Shown here piece by piece: positions 33,045 through 45,872 of a DNA stretch of 64,000 bases (its first letter is position 1; each line of letters starts with the position of its first letter). The stretch is taken from positions 16,001,840 to 16,065,839 of the forward strand of contig NC_087070.1 of assembly GCF_963678635.1 (NCBI RefSeq), read 5' to 3'. Source of the DNA: Symsagittifera roscoffensis. Taxonomy: Eukaryota; Xenacoelomorpha; Acoela; Convolutidae. The notes under the pieces were generated by a model. That model ran no database searches and was not told the origin of the DNA. It saw nothing but the letters and a program-made list of their open reading frames with translations. The position numbers and the translations under genes were made by a program.

Positions 33045-36000
33045 AACACACAAGCAACAGTCCACATGAAATGCACAAAAGGGCCAATTTTTGCATTTTA
33101 AACTTCAAGGTCTCAAAATCATTATAAATATCTTTTCACTTCTGCTATATATTCACAACATTAAAATTCTGTTAAATTGTTGCGTTTAATTGAGCGAACC
33201 TTCAGATTTCGAAGGCGTAAAATTTAGACTCCTTGATTAAGCAGCTCCCAGAATATACTAGTTTTTGTACAGCTCGTCGAAGTTGCCTCCAGTTCTGTGT
33301 TTTAGATTTCAGCCATTTAAAATTATCAAAACAATGGCATGCGCACGAGTTTTTTGACAAAAGAGGGGGTCGGTTTTTATATTTTGTTCGACCTTTTATT
33401 TAGGTCAGCTAGTTAAAATTGCCCATGCTTTGTCATGCTTTGTCGAAACCCTTAAATGTAACTTTTGAAAAACTTAATGCCTCAGACAAATTTAAAAAAA
33501 AAATTTAAGCATTTTTTAGGTTTTCACCAAAAAGTAGGCTTTACATTTTTGTAGATTTTTTCAACGCCCGCATTTTTTTATAAGTTTAAAGATCACCGGC
33601 GCCACAAGCACTTAAGAAAGCTTTTAGGGCTGTTCGCAACAAATGGTTACCGTAAGATAACTAGAAGGGAGGGGGGAGGTTGGTAGATATCTAAAAATGT
33701 ACAAATATCTTAAACGTTTGTTAGATCAGCCAGGACCACCAACAGTAAAGCCACCTGCAGCGTCTAAACAAATGTTTTCTCTGCTGTGGGTAAAAAGGTT
33801 AAAAAAACTATTTCTGTGAGTTATCTCCTCCAACGAGGAATTGGACTCTAGTTCAAATTAGTAGGTTGGACAAGTTGAGCTCTTTGCTGCACATTTACTT
33901 GGCTCACTTAAGGTTCATTGCATGTTTTAGCCCCATCAATGCTACTTTTTACTCCAATTGGAATGAAATTAATAAGAAATATGACATTTTGAACAAATTG
34001 AAACAAGGATAGCCGGTTACTGTGCATGTTTCACAGAATGTTCCGACCATAATCTTAGAAAAAGACAGTCATAGTAAAATAAGCTAATCCAAAACATTTT
34101 TTTTGAGAAGTTACTTGAAAAATGAAAAAAAAATATATATATATAAAAAAAAAATTTTTTTCCAACTCTTGCAGTTTTTAAATTTTTTTTAAATTTTGGT
34201 TCCAAAAAAGCGCTAAAATGCTAATGCTCGAAGTAAACTAACGTTACTGAAGTAAAACTAAGTTTTTAGGTTTTAAATTAGGATATTGTAAACTTTTAAG
34301 CATATAAAATAAGAATGCTCGCTCGCTTTTTTTATTTGCTCAAAATAGGACGAAAAATCAAAAAATGCAAACCGGTTTTTCTCAACACGGTGAAAATTTG
34401 TTTGAAGTTTCTTAACCTGGTTCAATTAAAAATATGCGTCCTAATTTCCTAATGTGGTTCAAATCACGACCGTAAGGGCCTCAATATGATAAATAACTCA
34501 ACCCAGTCCGATGATTTTTTGTGGTAGCTGATTTTATGTTGAAACAAAAACAAAAAATCTAAAACACAACCGAATACAAAGCTCCTCCCCATTTTCAATG
34601 GTCAGAACAAAAATTTCTAATTTGCAGAATTTTTTCCAGCCTCTCTGAATTTACTCAAGTACGAAACTGTGCAGATCTATTAAAGCTACTTTTGATCTTA
34701 TAAACCATTTTACAACTTATCAAGTGACTAGTACTGAAACTTTAGGTCTAGCAAACTGGCGTACGAACTATTTTTGGGCCATTGTTTTTTTGTAGTTTTA
34801 GAAATGATGCAAAGCTGCGAACGAGACAATTATAATTTTGAGCCATTAATAAGAACATTTTGCCACAACTATTTGAGCACTTTTACAACATTTGTCAAAA
34901 CAAGCAGGAAGTTTTACTTCCTGCTTAAGAAGCTCACTTTGCTTAACTTTTACTACATAAGAAGCTCACTTTGATCTAGTTTTGATATCAATTGGACTAA
35001 CAGTTTCGGCGTGATTTTTTTCACTATTAGAAGCCAAATTGGTCGTTTTTGGGGTAAAATGCTTGGCCCGAATTTCGAAAAATGTATTAAACCATATTAA
35101 CTCTGGTTTAAATCTAAGCATGTTTTGCATGAATTATCTTTTGCCTAAATCCAACACAAGTTTCATGCGCTTCGACCGGATGAAGTAAATCAGCACTGTA
35201 CAATTGGGCACACAAAATATGCATTTCCAAACAAAAATCTAAAAAGGTACATCAACCAAAACCCCTCTTTTTTTACAGCACATTACACTGGCAACTTCAG
35301 TTTAGATTTTGTTTTAAAATCGCTCTGAAATGTGTTGTCTTTTTCTAATCATAATGGTTCATAGTGCTACTTTGTTCATTACACGATATTTGCGCTTAAC
35401 AACTGCATAGATATCTATCAAAAAAAGCCAAGATTTTTAAAACTTTTTTTATAAACTGAACTCAATCTACGAAAAAAGAATTTCTCTGCTTAAAACCAAT
35501 AATTAATCTAAATTAACGACAATATGGTAACGCTAATTACCAACATCAAAACAATCTTCTACTTACTCGTACCTTTGTCTTTTGTTCAAGAAAGTGTAAA
35601 ACAGGTGAACAGTTTTATAGTGCACTTTTTTGCTCAACCGCCCATAAGTGCACGTATCTTGTCAAAAGAAGCTCCAGCCTTTGAACGAAAAATTTTAACG
35701 TAACGTATGTTGTGTCACACTATAAAAAAGAAATTTTTTGAATTTTTGTAGCTATGGGTCTCTCTATCACTCCACTTCTTTGACAGCCCGCCATACTGCA
35801 ATACACTTGCGAACCAAGTTAACCAAAATATAGGTTGTTAATCTCTAAAAAACTTAATTGTATGGGGCCATTTTGGACCTTTTCATTTAAAAATCCAGAA
35901 ACTTTTTTATATCGACCGCAAGGAAAAGATATTCAATGATTTCATTGGTCAAATGGTTTTTACGTACTTCTCCGCAAAAAGTTTTTAAATTGCTGTATGA

Positions 36001-37968
36001 AAGCATTATAAGCTTCCTTTTGAGATCTCACCGAAGAAAATCTCAAAAACAATTTTGTGCTTAAGTTTATTTCTTTTTATCTTATTTCTTAAACTCGTTA
36101 AACAAAACTGCTGCTTAATTTGTAAGCTATGACAAAAATCCTACACCAAAATTCTTATGTAAAGTTGTTCTTATAAGCAAGGGAACTTTTAAAAGGGTCT
36201 GTGGGGTGGATAGGTGCTGGGTAAACAATTTTGTCGACCTTTTTTCTGGTCGACCCATTTAATTTTCTGGGCTCTCCCAAATCACTATAAAATCACCCCA
36301 CTTTGACCAAATTTTCTGCGCCGTAGGCCATTTTTCAAAAAAACAGGCGAAAAAAAAGCGTTCTAAGAAAAAAATTTTAGGGTCAGTCAGCCAAAAATGT
36401 ATATCTCAAAATAGTACAAAAGGAAGACTCTTTGGGTCGGCAGGGGGTCGAATCCCCGAGGAAAAGGCGTCCCCGCTAAATCCACTGGTGATATTACCAG
36501 TTTCCAAAATTTGCTTTTAAATTGTCTTTATCGCCTCATCTTCTATTCTGTTATAATGTTGAACAAACCAACTTGAGTTGATGCATTAAATTCGAGTAGT
36601 GTGATTGAACGAAAAAACGAAAACAAGTTTTGCTTGAAAAGGTTTCATGACCAAAAAGAGCTGCGAAAGCAACTACTGAAATAGAAACAAAAATTATCAA
36701 ATAGAGCAGGAGGACTTAGTAGGAGGGAAGTGTGTGAAGTTAGCTGTAGCCAATCTAACGGAAGCTTGACTTCATGGCGAAGTCAAGTTGGGCGATATCA
36801 AACTGCATGTTCAAGAGACCATGCAGTTTTGATTTGAATGAACGATTTTTCAGTGTGATTTAAATGAACGATTTTTCAGTAGAAAATTTGTCGGGTCCAA
36901 CAATCGAATTGTTCGGGAAGGCTAAAATTAGTGCGATTTGCTTTATCGCAATAGTTTCTGAGCGAGATCTAGGTACTGGGTAATAACCAACCGGTCAAGA
37001 AACCTAGTCAAGCTGCTTTCTTGCCATTTGGTGGCCGCGATGATCTATTACGTTCCATTGACCGTGTCCGTCGACTTTGTAATCTAAAATCCATTAAAAT
37101 TTTGAAACCATCATTTTTTTCTTAGTTTTTAAAGATTTTTCACATGGTGCAAACACAAGTCTGTTTTTAATTATCTTCATAGCTCTGAAACGCAATTTTG
37201 GAGCTCCGAGCCTCTCTCGTGTTACCATCTAACATTGCATCTCACGTTGACAAAAGCGTAAAGCCAAAAAAAGTCACACCGAATTTGCCCAATTTACAAA
37301 AAGAACATTTGAGGTAACGGCATAGGTACTTCGCATAACTTTTATTAAAATGAAATGTGAGCTGCGCAACTTTTTTAAACAAAAAACACGCAATAGATTA
37401 TGACTTTATAAAAATGCTCTTATAGAATTGTAATTAATATGGAATAAATATGATATAAATTTCTTGTTCTCAAAAATTTCATGATTTTAAATTCATCAGT
37501 TTTAAAGACAAAGAAAGCGTACCTTTGCATCTTTTTTGTACAACATTGGTTCATCCAAACATTAATAAAAAACAGAAACTGTTGCAGATAAAAAATGACA
37601 TCAAAAATAGTGAATTCAAAAGTTTGTTACCATTCGTTCAATCAACTGTTAAACTATGATAAGCCAACTTATATCTAGAACAGACGAGGACAATTTTTTC
37701 AAATTCCAAAAACCACTGCAGGGACCGGTTTCAGGAGTTCGATATCTTTCGATCGTGTTCGGTCGAATTAACGGTTTTTTCTCAACCCGGAATCCGTGGT
37801 CGAAAACAGCCATTTCGGTTGAACACAAGTTCGAAATTTAGTCAAGATCATAGTCAAAACATGGTCAAAGCTTGTCGGATTCAAGCTTTGGGCTACACAT
37901 GATCTTAGACAGCTCTCCTAGACGCGAGGTCTTGCCAAAAAACGTAAATAAAAAGAAGAACTTTGGAA
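33045..37968. other. No gene recognised
   Basis: About 4.9 kb of AT-rich DNA downstream of the GST gene with only short chance frames. The one repeat I can name is the MITE at 36198-36489. Confidence 0.4.
36198..36489. mobile_element. CAGGGGCGGATTTAG-type MITE, copy 4 (reverse)
   Basis: Reverse-complement relative of 19693-20104. The right end CCCGCTAAATCCACTGG, the GGGGTCGAATCCCCG block, CCAAAAATGTATATCTCAAAATAGT and the AAAAAAAGCG block occur in family order. The left end (CTGTGGGGTGGATAGG) is a weak match to the other terminus. Confidence 0.6.
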
Positions 37969-38425
37969 CAGTGAGCGCAAAAGTTTGTTTTTTGTACGCA
38001 TGTTTGCACATATCTTCATATCTCTAGAGTTTTTGGCCGCCATGTTTTCTTAAGATACGAAAGACAGATCTTCAGATACAATAAGCACCTTTAGATGCTG
38101 TTGTTCTTCTAGTTTATCTTTATCGATGAAGATAACTTAGAATACCATAGCAGTTAGTAAAATTTGAATCAATTTATTTTGAAATTACATACCGAGGCCA
38201 ACTCTGCATTTTGTGAATTGTAAGCAGATTCAGGTGTTCGATCTCGGGTCGATAAAGGTATTCTAAGTTATCTATATTGATAAAGATAAACTAGAAGAAC
38301 AACAGCTTCTAAAGCTGCTACTGAGGTAAGGTTTGGTATCTTGAGAAAATATGGTCACCAAAAACCTTAGAGATATGAAGATATGTAAAAACACGCATAC
38401 GAAAAACAAACTTTTACGCTTACTG
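37969..38425. repeat. Fold-back element, about 170-bp arms
   Basis: Left arm 37969-38146 and right arm 38257-38425 are inverted copies. CAGTGAGCGCAAAAGTTTG pairs with CAAACTTTTACGCTTACTG, CATATCTTCATATCTCTA with TAGAGATATGAAGATATG, and CTTCTAGTTTATCTTTATC with its exact complement. Similarity is roughly 80% with a few indels. The 110-bp loop contains the CCGAGGCCAACTCTGCATTTTG terminus of the GCGGAATCC element family. No coding capacity. Confidence 0.85.
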
Positions 38426-40517
38426 TTTAAAAAACTCTGCTCTGACAAATCGAAATGGTGCAATAGATAATACATCTGCAATATATCGAGATATTATAAG
38501 TCAAAAACAAACTCCGAGTCAAAGCCGCACTACCCAAACTCCAATGAACACGCCACCCGTATTACACAGCTAGAAGAAAACCTTGGACTTCCTGTCAGAA
38601 ACTTAAAGAATCTAGGGCAATAAAGGACCTCCTGGCAGGGGCCATCCATGAACCCTGCCAGGAAGTCTAAGAAAACAATCACTGAAAACCAGCCCTGGAC
38701 ACCTGCTATGTACCCTTCCAAGAAATCCAGAAACCAGCAATTATTTACAAAGTTTCTTTAAAAAAAATTTTAGTCGCCGCTAAAGCATTTAAGGCTCACA
38801 AAAACAGTTTCGGAAAAATTTTTTCTTTCAAAAATGTAATTTTTTTGGCGTATAACTTCAGTCCAGGCTCAGTTTTTCACTCAGAAGAACCAAAAATCAA
38901 AATCATTGACAATTGTTTTGTGTGGAGCCATTATTAGTGTTTTGTCGTTTTAGAATCTTAAGATAAGTCTAAAATTGACAGAAAAGCATCTTAAGATTTT
39001 CAATTACCGTTTTTTTAGGTAAAAGCCATCTAGCCACATAGAAAAATTGTTTTTGCTTTCTTTTAGCTTGTTTTGTTTTTGGTCATGTTCGAAAGCTTTT
39101 GCAATTTTGAAAATTGAACCATAAAACATGGAAGTCCAAGCCTCGATTCTTAGACTGCTCCAGGAAGTCCAGTGCAATCCCTGCAAATTTGGCTAAAAAA
39201 GAACCATTTGACAAAAGTTAACTAAAATTGGGCTGGTATAGAACATCATGGAGGTGCATTTCTCAAAAGAGCTTATTTAACCTTCTTTTATACAAAAAGG
39301 TAAAAAAAACATGAATTTGTATCGACCAGTTAACAATGAAAAAGAAGTTCAACACTCAAACTGAATTACAAAAAACTATCAACTACCTCTTCGCTCCAAT
39401 TTTAAATTGATCATTTGTTGAACTCACCCAGGCTTCATCAACGATGTTTTACTTTTCAAGTTAATCTGTTGGCAGTACATCAACATCAGTAAGACGAATA
39501 TAATCGAGTACAGAAAATAAGGAAAATGAAAAATTTTTCACAAGCCAATGATTTCATTAGCTTGTGCAAACAGAATAATTAAAAGTGAGATAAGACAAAA
39601 AAAAAGCTCCTTAAAATTGAATTGCTTATTAAAAATTTGGGGCCTAGGAAATTAGACGATAAGCAAATTAGACGGATACTACAAAAACGAAATTAGACGG
39701 AATTTATTTTTTACAGATCTGGCATTTTGGACAAAAAAGCTATGAAAAGGAAAAGGCCAACAAAATTTTCTCTTAAGAGTCAAGTTTCACAAATACAAAA
39801 AGAACATAAAATGTCAATACCTATCAAAACAATTAGTTTAAATGAACATGAAATGTCAAATCTGAATAATACAGGAGAGTTTTGAATTGAATAAATTATG
39901 CATGGTTGACTTGTAAAGTTTTTGACCACCGAAATTGAACTGTTTTCTACAAACAATTTGATTTTTCTAACGCAATTTGTGTGCAAATAAAGTTAATTTC
40001 TCTCACTTTTGTGTATTTTCTCACAACTGCAGTTTTGCAAAACCGTCTAATTTCCTTTTAAGTACCTCCGTCTAATTTGCTTATCGTCTAATTTCTCAAC
40101 CCCCTAAAAATTTGTGTATTTGCGCATTGTGTACGAGTATTTTTCCGGAATGTTAAGTCAGGGGATTGTTTTAGATTGCTTGATGAAAAGTAAATAGATC
40201 TGAAAAAATCTGTTCGGCGGGTGGTAACTACGTCGACAAAAATAGTCAGATACACAATAGTGCAAAAGTTTGGGAAAATCCTGTAAGCAAAAAGTACAGA
40301 CCTCGATTGGTGAAGCCTCCCGGTTTGACCTCCATAGACCGAAAATGCGAATCACACAATTTCATACACTTAGTCTATTGGAAAAATGCTAGTCATACAA
40401 ATTTCATACATTTTTGCAAAATGAGTTTAATCGAATTTCAAAGGTATTTTATAGTTGTTTTGGTATCGAAATTGGTATCTCTTCATAAAAAAAAGGAAAA
40501 AAAAATAGCATGAAAAA
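38426..40517. other. No gene recognised
   Basis: Short chance frames only. A perfect 10-bp hairpin (CCTGGCAGGG...CCCTGCCAGG) lies at about 38631-38662, within a stretch that repeats AGGAAGTCCAG-like words up to about 39175. Confidence 0.4.
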
Positions 40518-41430
40518 AAAAATGCTAATCATACAGTTTCCATATATGGAAATTGTATGACAAGCATTTTTTTTTAAAATTTTTTGTGAAAAAAAAGCTT
40601 TGAACAATCAATTCAACTGCAGGCAAAACATTTAAGCGTTTTTTGGGCTGCTACAACTGAAAACATTGACTTTTTTTATTGTTGTTTTCGGAAAAAAAAC
40701 ACTAGTCATACAATTTCCATATATGGAAATTGTATGACTAACATTTTTTTGATGGCGACGACAAAAATTTTTCAAAGTATTTTTGAAATTGCCCCCAAAA
40801 TTTTTTTTGTGTTTTTTTCAATCGCAAACTGATTTTCGTATTCAAACAAACAATTTTTGAAAAAAAATTTTGCATGCAAAATGTTAATTTTTTTGTGTGT
40901 ATAACGTAGTCCTGGATATACTAATATTGGATTTTTTTCCTTTTCTCTTCATTACTTTTTTTCAAAAACGCTTAAAACTCCTCTTTATTTTGTTTGACAT
41001 GTTTTTGTATGCCTTGATCAATGTCTGGTAATTTAAAAATTCAAATTTTAGAAATAATCATCTTTGAAAATTATTGCCAAAGTTTAAAAGTTCTTTACTT
41101 TCGTTATATTATTGTGTAAGACAGAAGTAACAAATAGCAGGCTGTTTCCAACGCAGTTTTAATGCGAGACGGCCAAACCTTTGGTTACTACGTTTGAGTA
41201 ATCAAGGTTTATGTAATTTGTGTTCGGTTACGACCACAACCAAAAATTTTTTGAGAAATTAAAATGTAAACAATCAAAATTGTTGGTTTATGGAAAAATG
41301 CTAGTCATACAATTTCCATATATGAAAAAATACTAATCATAGAGCTTTCATGCAATTTTCTGTACGTATGGAATTGTATGGAAAGTGTATGACTAGCATT
41401 TTTCCATATATGAAAATTGTATGACTAGTA
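40518..41430. repeat. Cluster of palindromic ATGCTAGTCATACAATTTCC repeats
   Basis: A near-palindrome of about 55 bp is centred on CATATATG at 40541-40548. A perfect 38-bp palindrome is at 40703-40740 (TAGTCATACAATTTCCATA and its complement). Three more half or whole units lie at about 41295-41430. Outlying half-sites occur at 40340-40420. Each unit is flanked by A/T runs (AAAAATGC...GCATTTTT). They look like minimal fold-back elements made of little but their own termini. Confidence 0.85.
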
Positions 41431-42919
41431 TTTTTGGTCATCCCGGGCTCAAGCATGTGGTATAACACAACATTAAGACCGCATCTGAACATAAGTATCT
41501 GATACATGAAACAAAAGAAAGTAATAATAAGTTTGTTCCAATATGGGCAATAATCTAACAATATAGCAAAATCATCAATAAAAAGAGCACCAATATGAGC
41601 TGCAAGCGCAGAAGGTAATTCAACATCTTGAAGCGCCGTTTAACCGTTTCTATTGAGAATACTATCTTATCTAGATTTGATTTGTCAACCAATCTTAAAA
41701 ACGATTTTATATAACAAAAAAAGTTCCAGACTCTTATTGTTCACTTCTCCTGCATCTAATTGACGTATGTTTTGAGGGATTTATTCGAAAAAAAAATTTC
41801 AGACTTGAAAAAATATATATTTATTTTATTTGCTTTATTTTAATGCCACTGAGGCAGACAAAATAAGTGATTAAAAATATCTGGAAAAAGACACCAAGTT
41901 AGTGAAAGAAAACCATTTCGTCGAAAGAAAACCATTTCGTCGATTAACAGCTGAAGATTTTAATCAGTAATTATTTTTTTTACTCATTACAGTTTACCCA
42001 ACTTAAAACTAAATTCCTTCCCGCCACGCAAAAATAACCAAATGTTGCAACCAAAATATATGAAAAAAATCAACCTTAATGTTTTTTAAACTGCTATGCA
42101 GTGATTTGAGTTTTCGAAACATTTTGGGCTTTCTTGCACAGGAACCGCGTTAATTAATGTCTTGAGTCAGAAAAGTCACTTCAGTTCGAATACGCGACCT
42201 TTGAACGGCATTGAGAACCAAAACTCAAAATCGTTTGAAAATTCGAGAGACTTTTTGAGGCCTGTCACTTGTTTTTAATCAAAAATTAGACACAAACTAT
42301 TATAGATTAATGGTATTCATGTATCAAGCAGCTCATCAGGTATTTGAAGTTGGACGGCCATAACTAGCTTTCGTGTTGTGACCAGGTGGTTTTTAAACTT
42401 GGAAAGCCATAGCTTTTGTCTTATGGCCACCCGCCAACCGTTGGTGCAACTATGTTCATTTATGTACCAAGTTCGAGCTAACTTGTGGACTTTTGACCAA
42501 AATAGAATCTTGCAAAATCATATGACTCCAGTTTGCGTCAGATGTTATCGCTTGCAACAACCATGGTCAAAAAAGAAAGCGAGCGAATAAATATAATGCC
42601 ACGTAATTTGTTTTTGAAGTAAACAAAAAGCACCAAACTTGAGAGCATAGCTAGCATATGAAGTAGATATATACCAGACTTTTTAAAAAGAAAAACAATA
42701 TCTCATAACTCGAATATATCATCGTCTCTAAGTCTACTTGCTCAAAGACAGATAGTTAAACTTTGACAATAATTGTTCGAGTTTTTGATTGGCCTGGTTT
42801 GTTTTGCTTTGAAAACTGAACAAATTTTTCACATTATTAGTCTTCGATTGAACGTCAGAACACATAAAGTTAAAAACTTCTCTCAGTAAATTGTTCAAAG
42901 TGCGTGAAACGTCCTGAAA
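41431..42919. other. No gene recognised; upstream region of the next gene
   Basis: AT-rich with short frames only. The last 150 bp before 42920 should contain the promoter and 5' UTR of the membrane-protein gene, but I see no distinct core-promoter element. Confidence 0.35.
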
Positions 42920-45531
42920 ATGGTGGTCGAGCTAAAACCGACTGCAGTAAAAACCGAAGATGGAAAGCCAAAGAAAGACTTTTCTGACTTCGTGCCAATT
43001 TCTGTTCCCACTGCACGGAAAAAGAAGGCGGCGGTTGGATGCTGCACCGTGTTTGCAGCTGTTGCGGTCGTCGCCATTGCACTGATGGTTCTCGGAGTGG
43101 CCGGGTACTTCGCGACTGAGGCTCTCATGAAAGGAAGCGGCAAGGAGGCCGAAATTATTTGCAAAAAAGACAACTGCGAGGATGCCTATGAATGGTGAGT
43201 AGATCTTTCCATTTAGCCTAACCGCGCACAGAAAAAAAACCTAAAGAAAAATTGCCTAAAAAGTATAGATAGCACCTTAGATGTTAGTCTGAGTTTGTTG
43301 TACTTCATGTGTCGATTTTCTCGCTCGACCGAGCAAAATAAGCTCGACCGTGCTTGACTCAATTCAAATAGTTTGCTCGTATTCTCGTTCTAATTTGGGT
43401 ATGCTTCGGCGATATTCGATGAAGGTTTCGGATATGTGCTCGATTGCCCTCAGTTCCTTAGTGTCTCGAGTGAAGAAGCCGACGCGGCCGAAAGCGAGCG
43501 CCTCGACCGGGGTATCTGGGTATCTCGTGACATGTGGGGAAAACGAACTATATTGTGTTCCAAGAAACAAATAAAAGTTACGAGCAGGTTAAAGATAAAA
43601 TTAACTAGCCCTACAGGAGTTAATTTTAACAAGGTTTTGTGTTATTGTTCACGGTTAGAGCGTTGTTTGTGTTCACGGTTATGTGTATACGGTTATGTGT
43701 TCACGGTGTTGTGCATTTGTTGTAGTGGCCACTTGCACGGAGTGCAGCAGTGCCAAGACGAAGATGTGTCTGACAGGGCTGAGAAAGTCTACGAAGACTG
43801 GATGGATCTGGTCGAGGGCAGAAATGGTAAGAAATCGTCTTCCTAAGATAAATGAAAGCTCGAATTATGAAATTATGAAAAAAGCAGCAACCATGCTGGC
43901 AAAAGTTTTGGTGGTTTATGGCTTCGAGGATCTAAAAGTTATGGTAGCAAATTTTCAAATTTTTGAAAAGATTTCGCCGCTCAATCCGCATTTGCTTGCC
44001 GGCTTAATTGGGGAGGGGATTGGTTATCACAGAGGGGGAGAGGGGGGGGTTTAGAAAAAACCATTTTCTCATATGACCATCAAGTGTGACTTTGATTTCC
44101 TCTTGTCATCCTCGTCTTCTTTATAGTGCAATTTCGCGAGTACATCAAAAAAGAGGATGGCGTTTACACTCTGGAAGTGGTTCCGCTGTGTGATGCCAAG
44201 CCCACCTTCATCCTAGTGGACACCAACGAAGACTACTCCGTAGTCAAGGTCAGCTAACTACTTCACTACACAGTTCAAATTATTTCACGTTGTAGTTCAA
44301 ATGAGTTCACTTGAGAGTTCAAATGAGTTCACTTGAGAGTTCGGATGAGTTCACGTTGGGAAGCTTGACCCGATAGTGTCTGTTGTTTATTTTTCAGGCG
44401 GAGATTAAGGAAGGACAAGGTTACCAGTGCATGTTGTTCGACAATGCTGACTTCGTCCACGAAGTGCAGGAGGAGCTGGAGGAGTTCGAGTACGATGACG
44501 ACACCGAAGAGTACGAGATCCGAGTGGAGAGAATCACCTCCGCCTTTTTCGACTTCGGATCCCCTGTCACGTCCGAGGAGAGACAACTGCTCAGTTAGTT
44601 TTAATAGGGCAACCCAATCTCATAACCTAAAGCTTAACCATAACTAGGGGAAAGCATAACCCTAACCATAAACAGGTAAGCATAACTTGAGCATCCAAGT
44701 CTTAATGGAAATTTACATGACGTGAGAAAATGATCAAATTAATATTATTAAGCACTGACTAAAAGTCGTACAAAATATTAATGGAGACTTTTAGGCTCTT
44801 TTCCTTCCCCCACCAGCGAATTTCCACTAGTATTTTCTCTGTTCTCATTGTCCGATTGTTACAAACTTTGGCGTGCGGACTAATTCGGTTATGACAAATG
44901 TATTTGGTCTTCAAATCTAACCTTGTAAAACCCCTCGTTACGCCAGAAAATTGAAGCTTATGTGACGTGGGGAGAAAAAGGAAAAAAGCCATTTTTTGCC
45001 GTGCAGTTCAAAAAAATTATTCATGTGCTTTTTCTATTGGTTTTTAGTCAAAAATGAGAGTTTTTGTATGGTAATCCTTAAAAACGTGATGTGATAATGA
45101 TTTATGTTTTTATAGCTGAACAAGTGAACGAACTGTGCCCTGACGGTACCATGAGGATGTACCACATGGTCAAATCTGACGATACCTTCCGAGCTCAAGT
45201 CGGAGACCTAATGAACCGATGGGGGATCACCGCAGACGACATCTTCGAGTATTTCGCCGACATCTACGAGGCCTTGGTCGAAGAGGACGACCGAGCAGTC
45301 CAGGAACTGATGGGCCAGTACCGGGAGATTGTGGGATTCCTGCCGACGGGATCGTACAGTGATGTTTCTCAGAGCGGAGTGGGGTGGTCGTTGAACGTCA
45401 ATGTGAATACCTGGTACTCGTACTTTTGGGGAGGTACCGTACGAGAGCACAGCGCTGTATTCACTGTGGATGAGGGAAACTTGGATCAAGTCGTAGAAGA
45501 TGACGCTGCTGTTGAAAATGCCCAACTATAA
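42920..45531 (+). CDS. Predicted type II single-pass membrane protein, 369 residues (5 exons)
   Basis: Exons: 42920-43194, 43726-43826, 44127-44248, 44398-44593, 45116-45531. All introns are GT-AG, with phases 2, 1, 0 and 1. The frame closes exactly (1110 nt with stop). Residues 1-36 are a Lys-rich cytoplasmic-type tail (TARKKK just before the membrane). Residues about 37-68 form one hydrophobic segment (CCTVFAAVAVVAIALMVLGVAGYFA). The rest is an acidic, presumably extracellular or lumenal region with Cys in EIICKKDNCEDAYEC, VPLCDAK, GYQCMLF and NELCPDG. Basic residues before the only membrane segment and no signal peptide suggest N-in topology. Short tail, one TM and a cysteine-containing C-terminal domain recall BRICHOS-type proteins, and 'AEIKEGQGYQCMLFDNADF' is faintly like their conserved Cys segment, but I would not assign the family. 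G+C is clearly higher in the exons than in the introns. Confidence 0.85.
44269..44347 (+). repeat. Short tandem repeat in intron 3
   Basis: About three copies of a roughly 23-bp unit (GTTCAAATGAGTTCACTTGAGA), the last diverged. Confidence 0.8.
44794..44990. mobile_element. GGCTCTTTTCC-type MITE in intron 4
   Basis: 197 bp with termini GGCTCTTTTCCTTCCCCCACC and GTGGGGAGAAAAAGGAAAAAAGCC and the family block GTATTTGGTCTTCAAATCTAACCTTGTAAAACCCCTCG (reverse sense). It is a member of the family clustered at 14.9-16.3 kb. No exact target duplication is visible. Confidence 0.8.
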
Positions 45532-45831
45532 GGAGGTCTCAACTACAGGAAGGAAGCTCGGACCAAAACTCAGAAGGAAGTGATCCACTTGATAAAACTT
45601 ATGACGGACTGGAATTAAACTATGTACATAAGAAGTAGATAGATGAACAATGGTATGGGAGATGAATGAATTAATGCAAATTACCTTAAATTTTTTTGCA
45701 ACACCTATTAATTACATCGCATTGATTCTCGTTGTAAATAGTCTTGCAAAATTCAATATTTTGTTTAGAACATGTAATTGGCTAAAAATTCAGAGGTCAA
45801 GCATGGTCGAGTCAGCAGAAAAATGTTACTT

Positions 45832-45837
45832 AATAAA
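45832..45837 (+). promoter_or_regulatory. Candidate polyadenylation signal of the membrane-protein gene
   Basis: AATAAA 301 bp after the stop codon, before the next repeat element starts. It is the first canonical hexamer I see downstream of this gene. Confidence 0.4.
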
Positions 45838-45872
45838 GACAAGGGCTTTTGTTCGCTTCCCTCGTTTTTTAC

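Noticed and set aside
36435-36460. B-box-like GGGGTCGAATCCCCG (also GATTCGACCCC at 19750 and 29832), suggesting tRNA-derived SINEs
   Set aside because: No A box at the right distance, and the family has inverted terminal repeats, so it is a DNA-transposon MITE.
43350-44054. Several frames of 60-136 codons overlapping the membrane-protein gene
   Set aside because: They lie in introns 1 and 2 or read exon 2 out of phase. The five-exon model with matching phases accounts for the coding signal.
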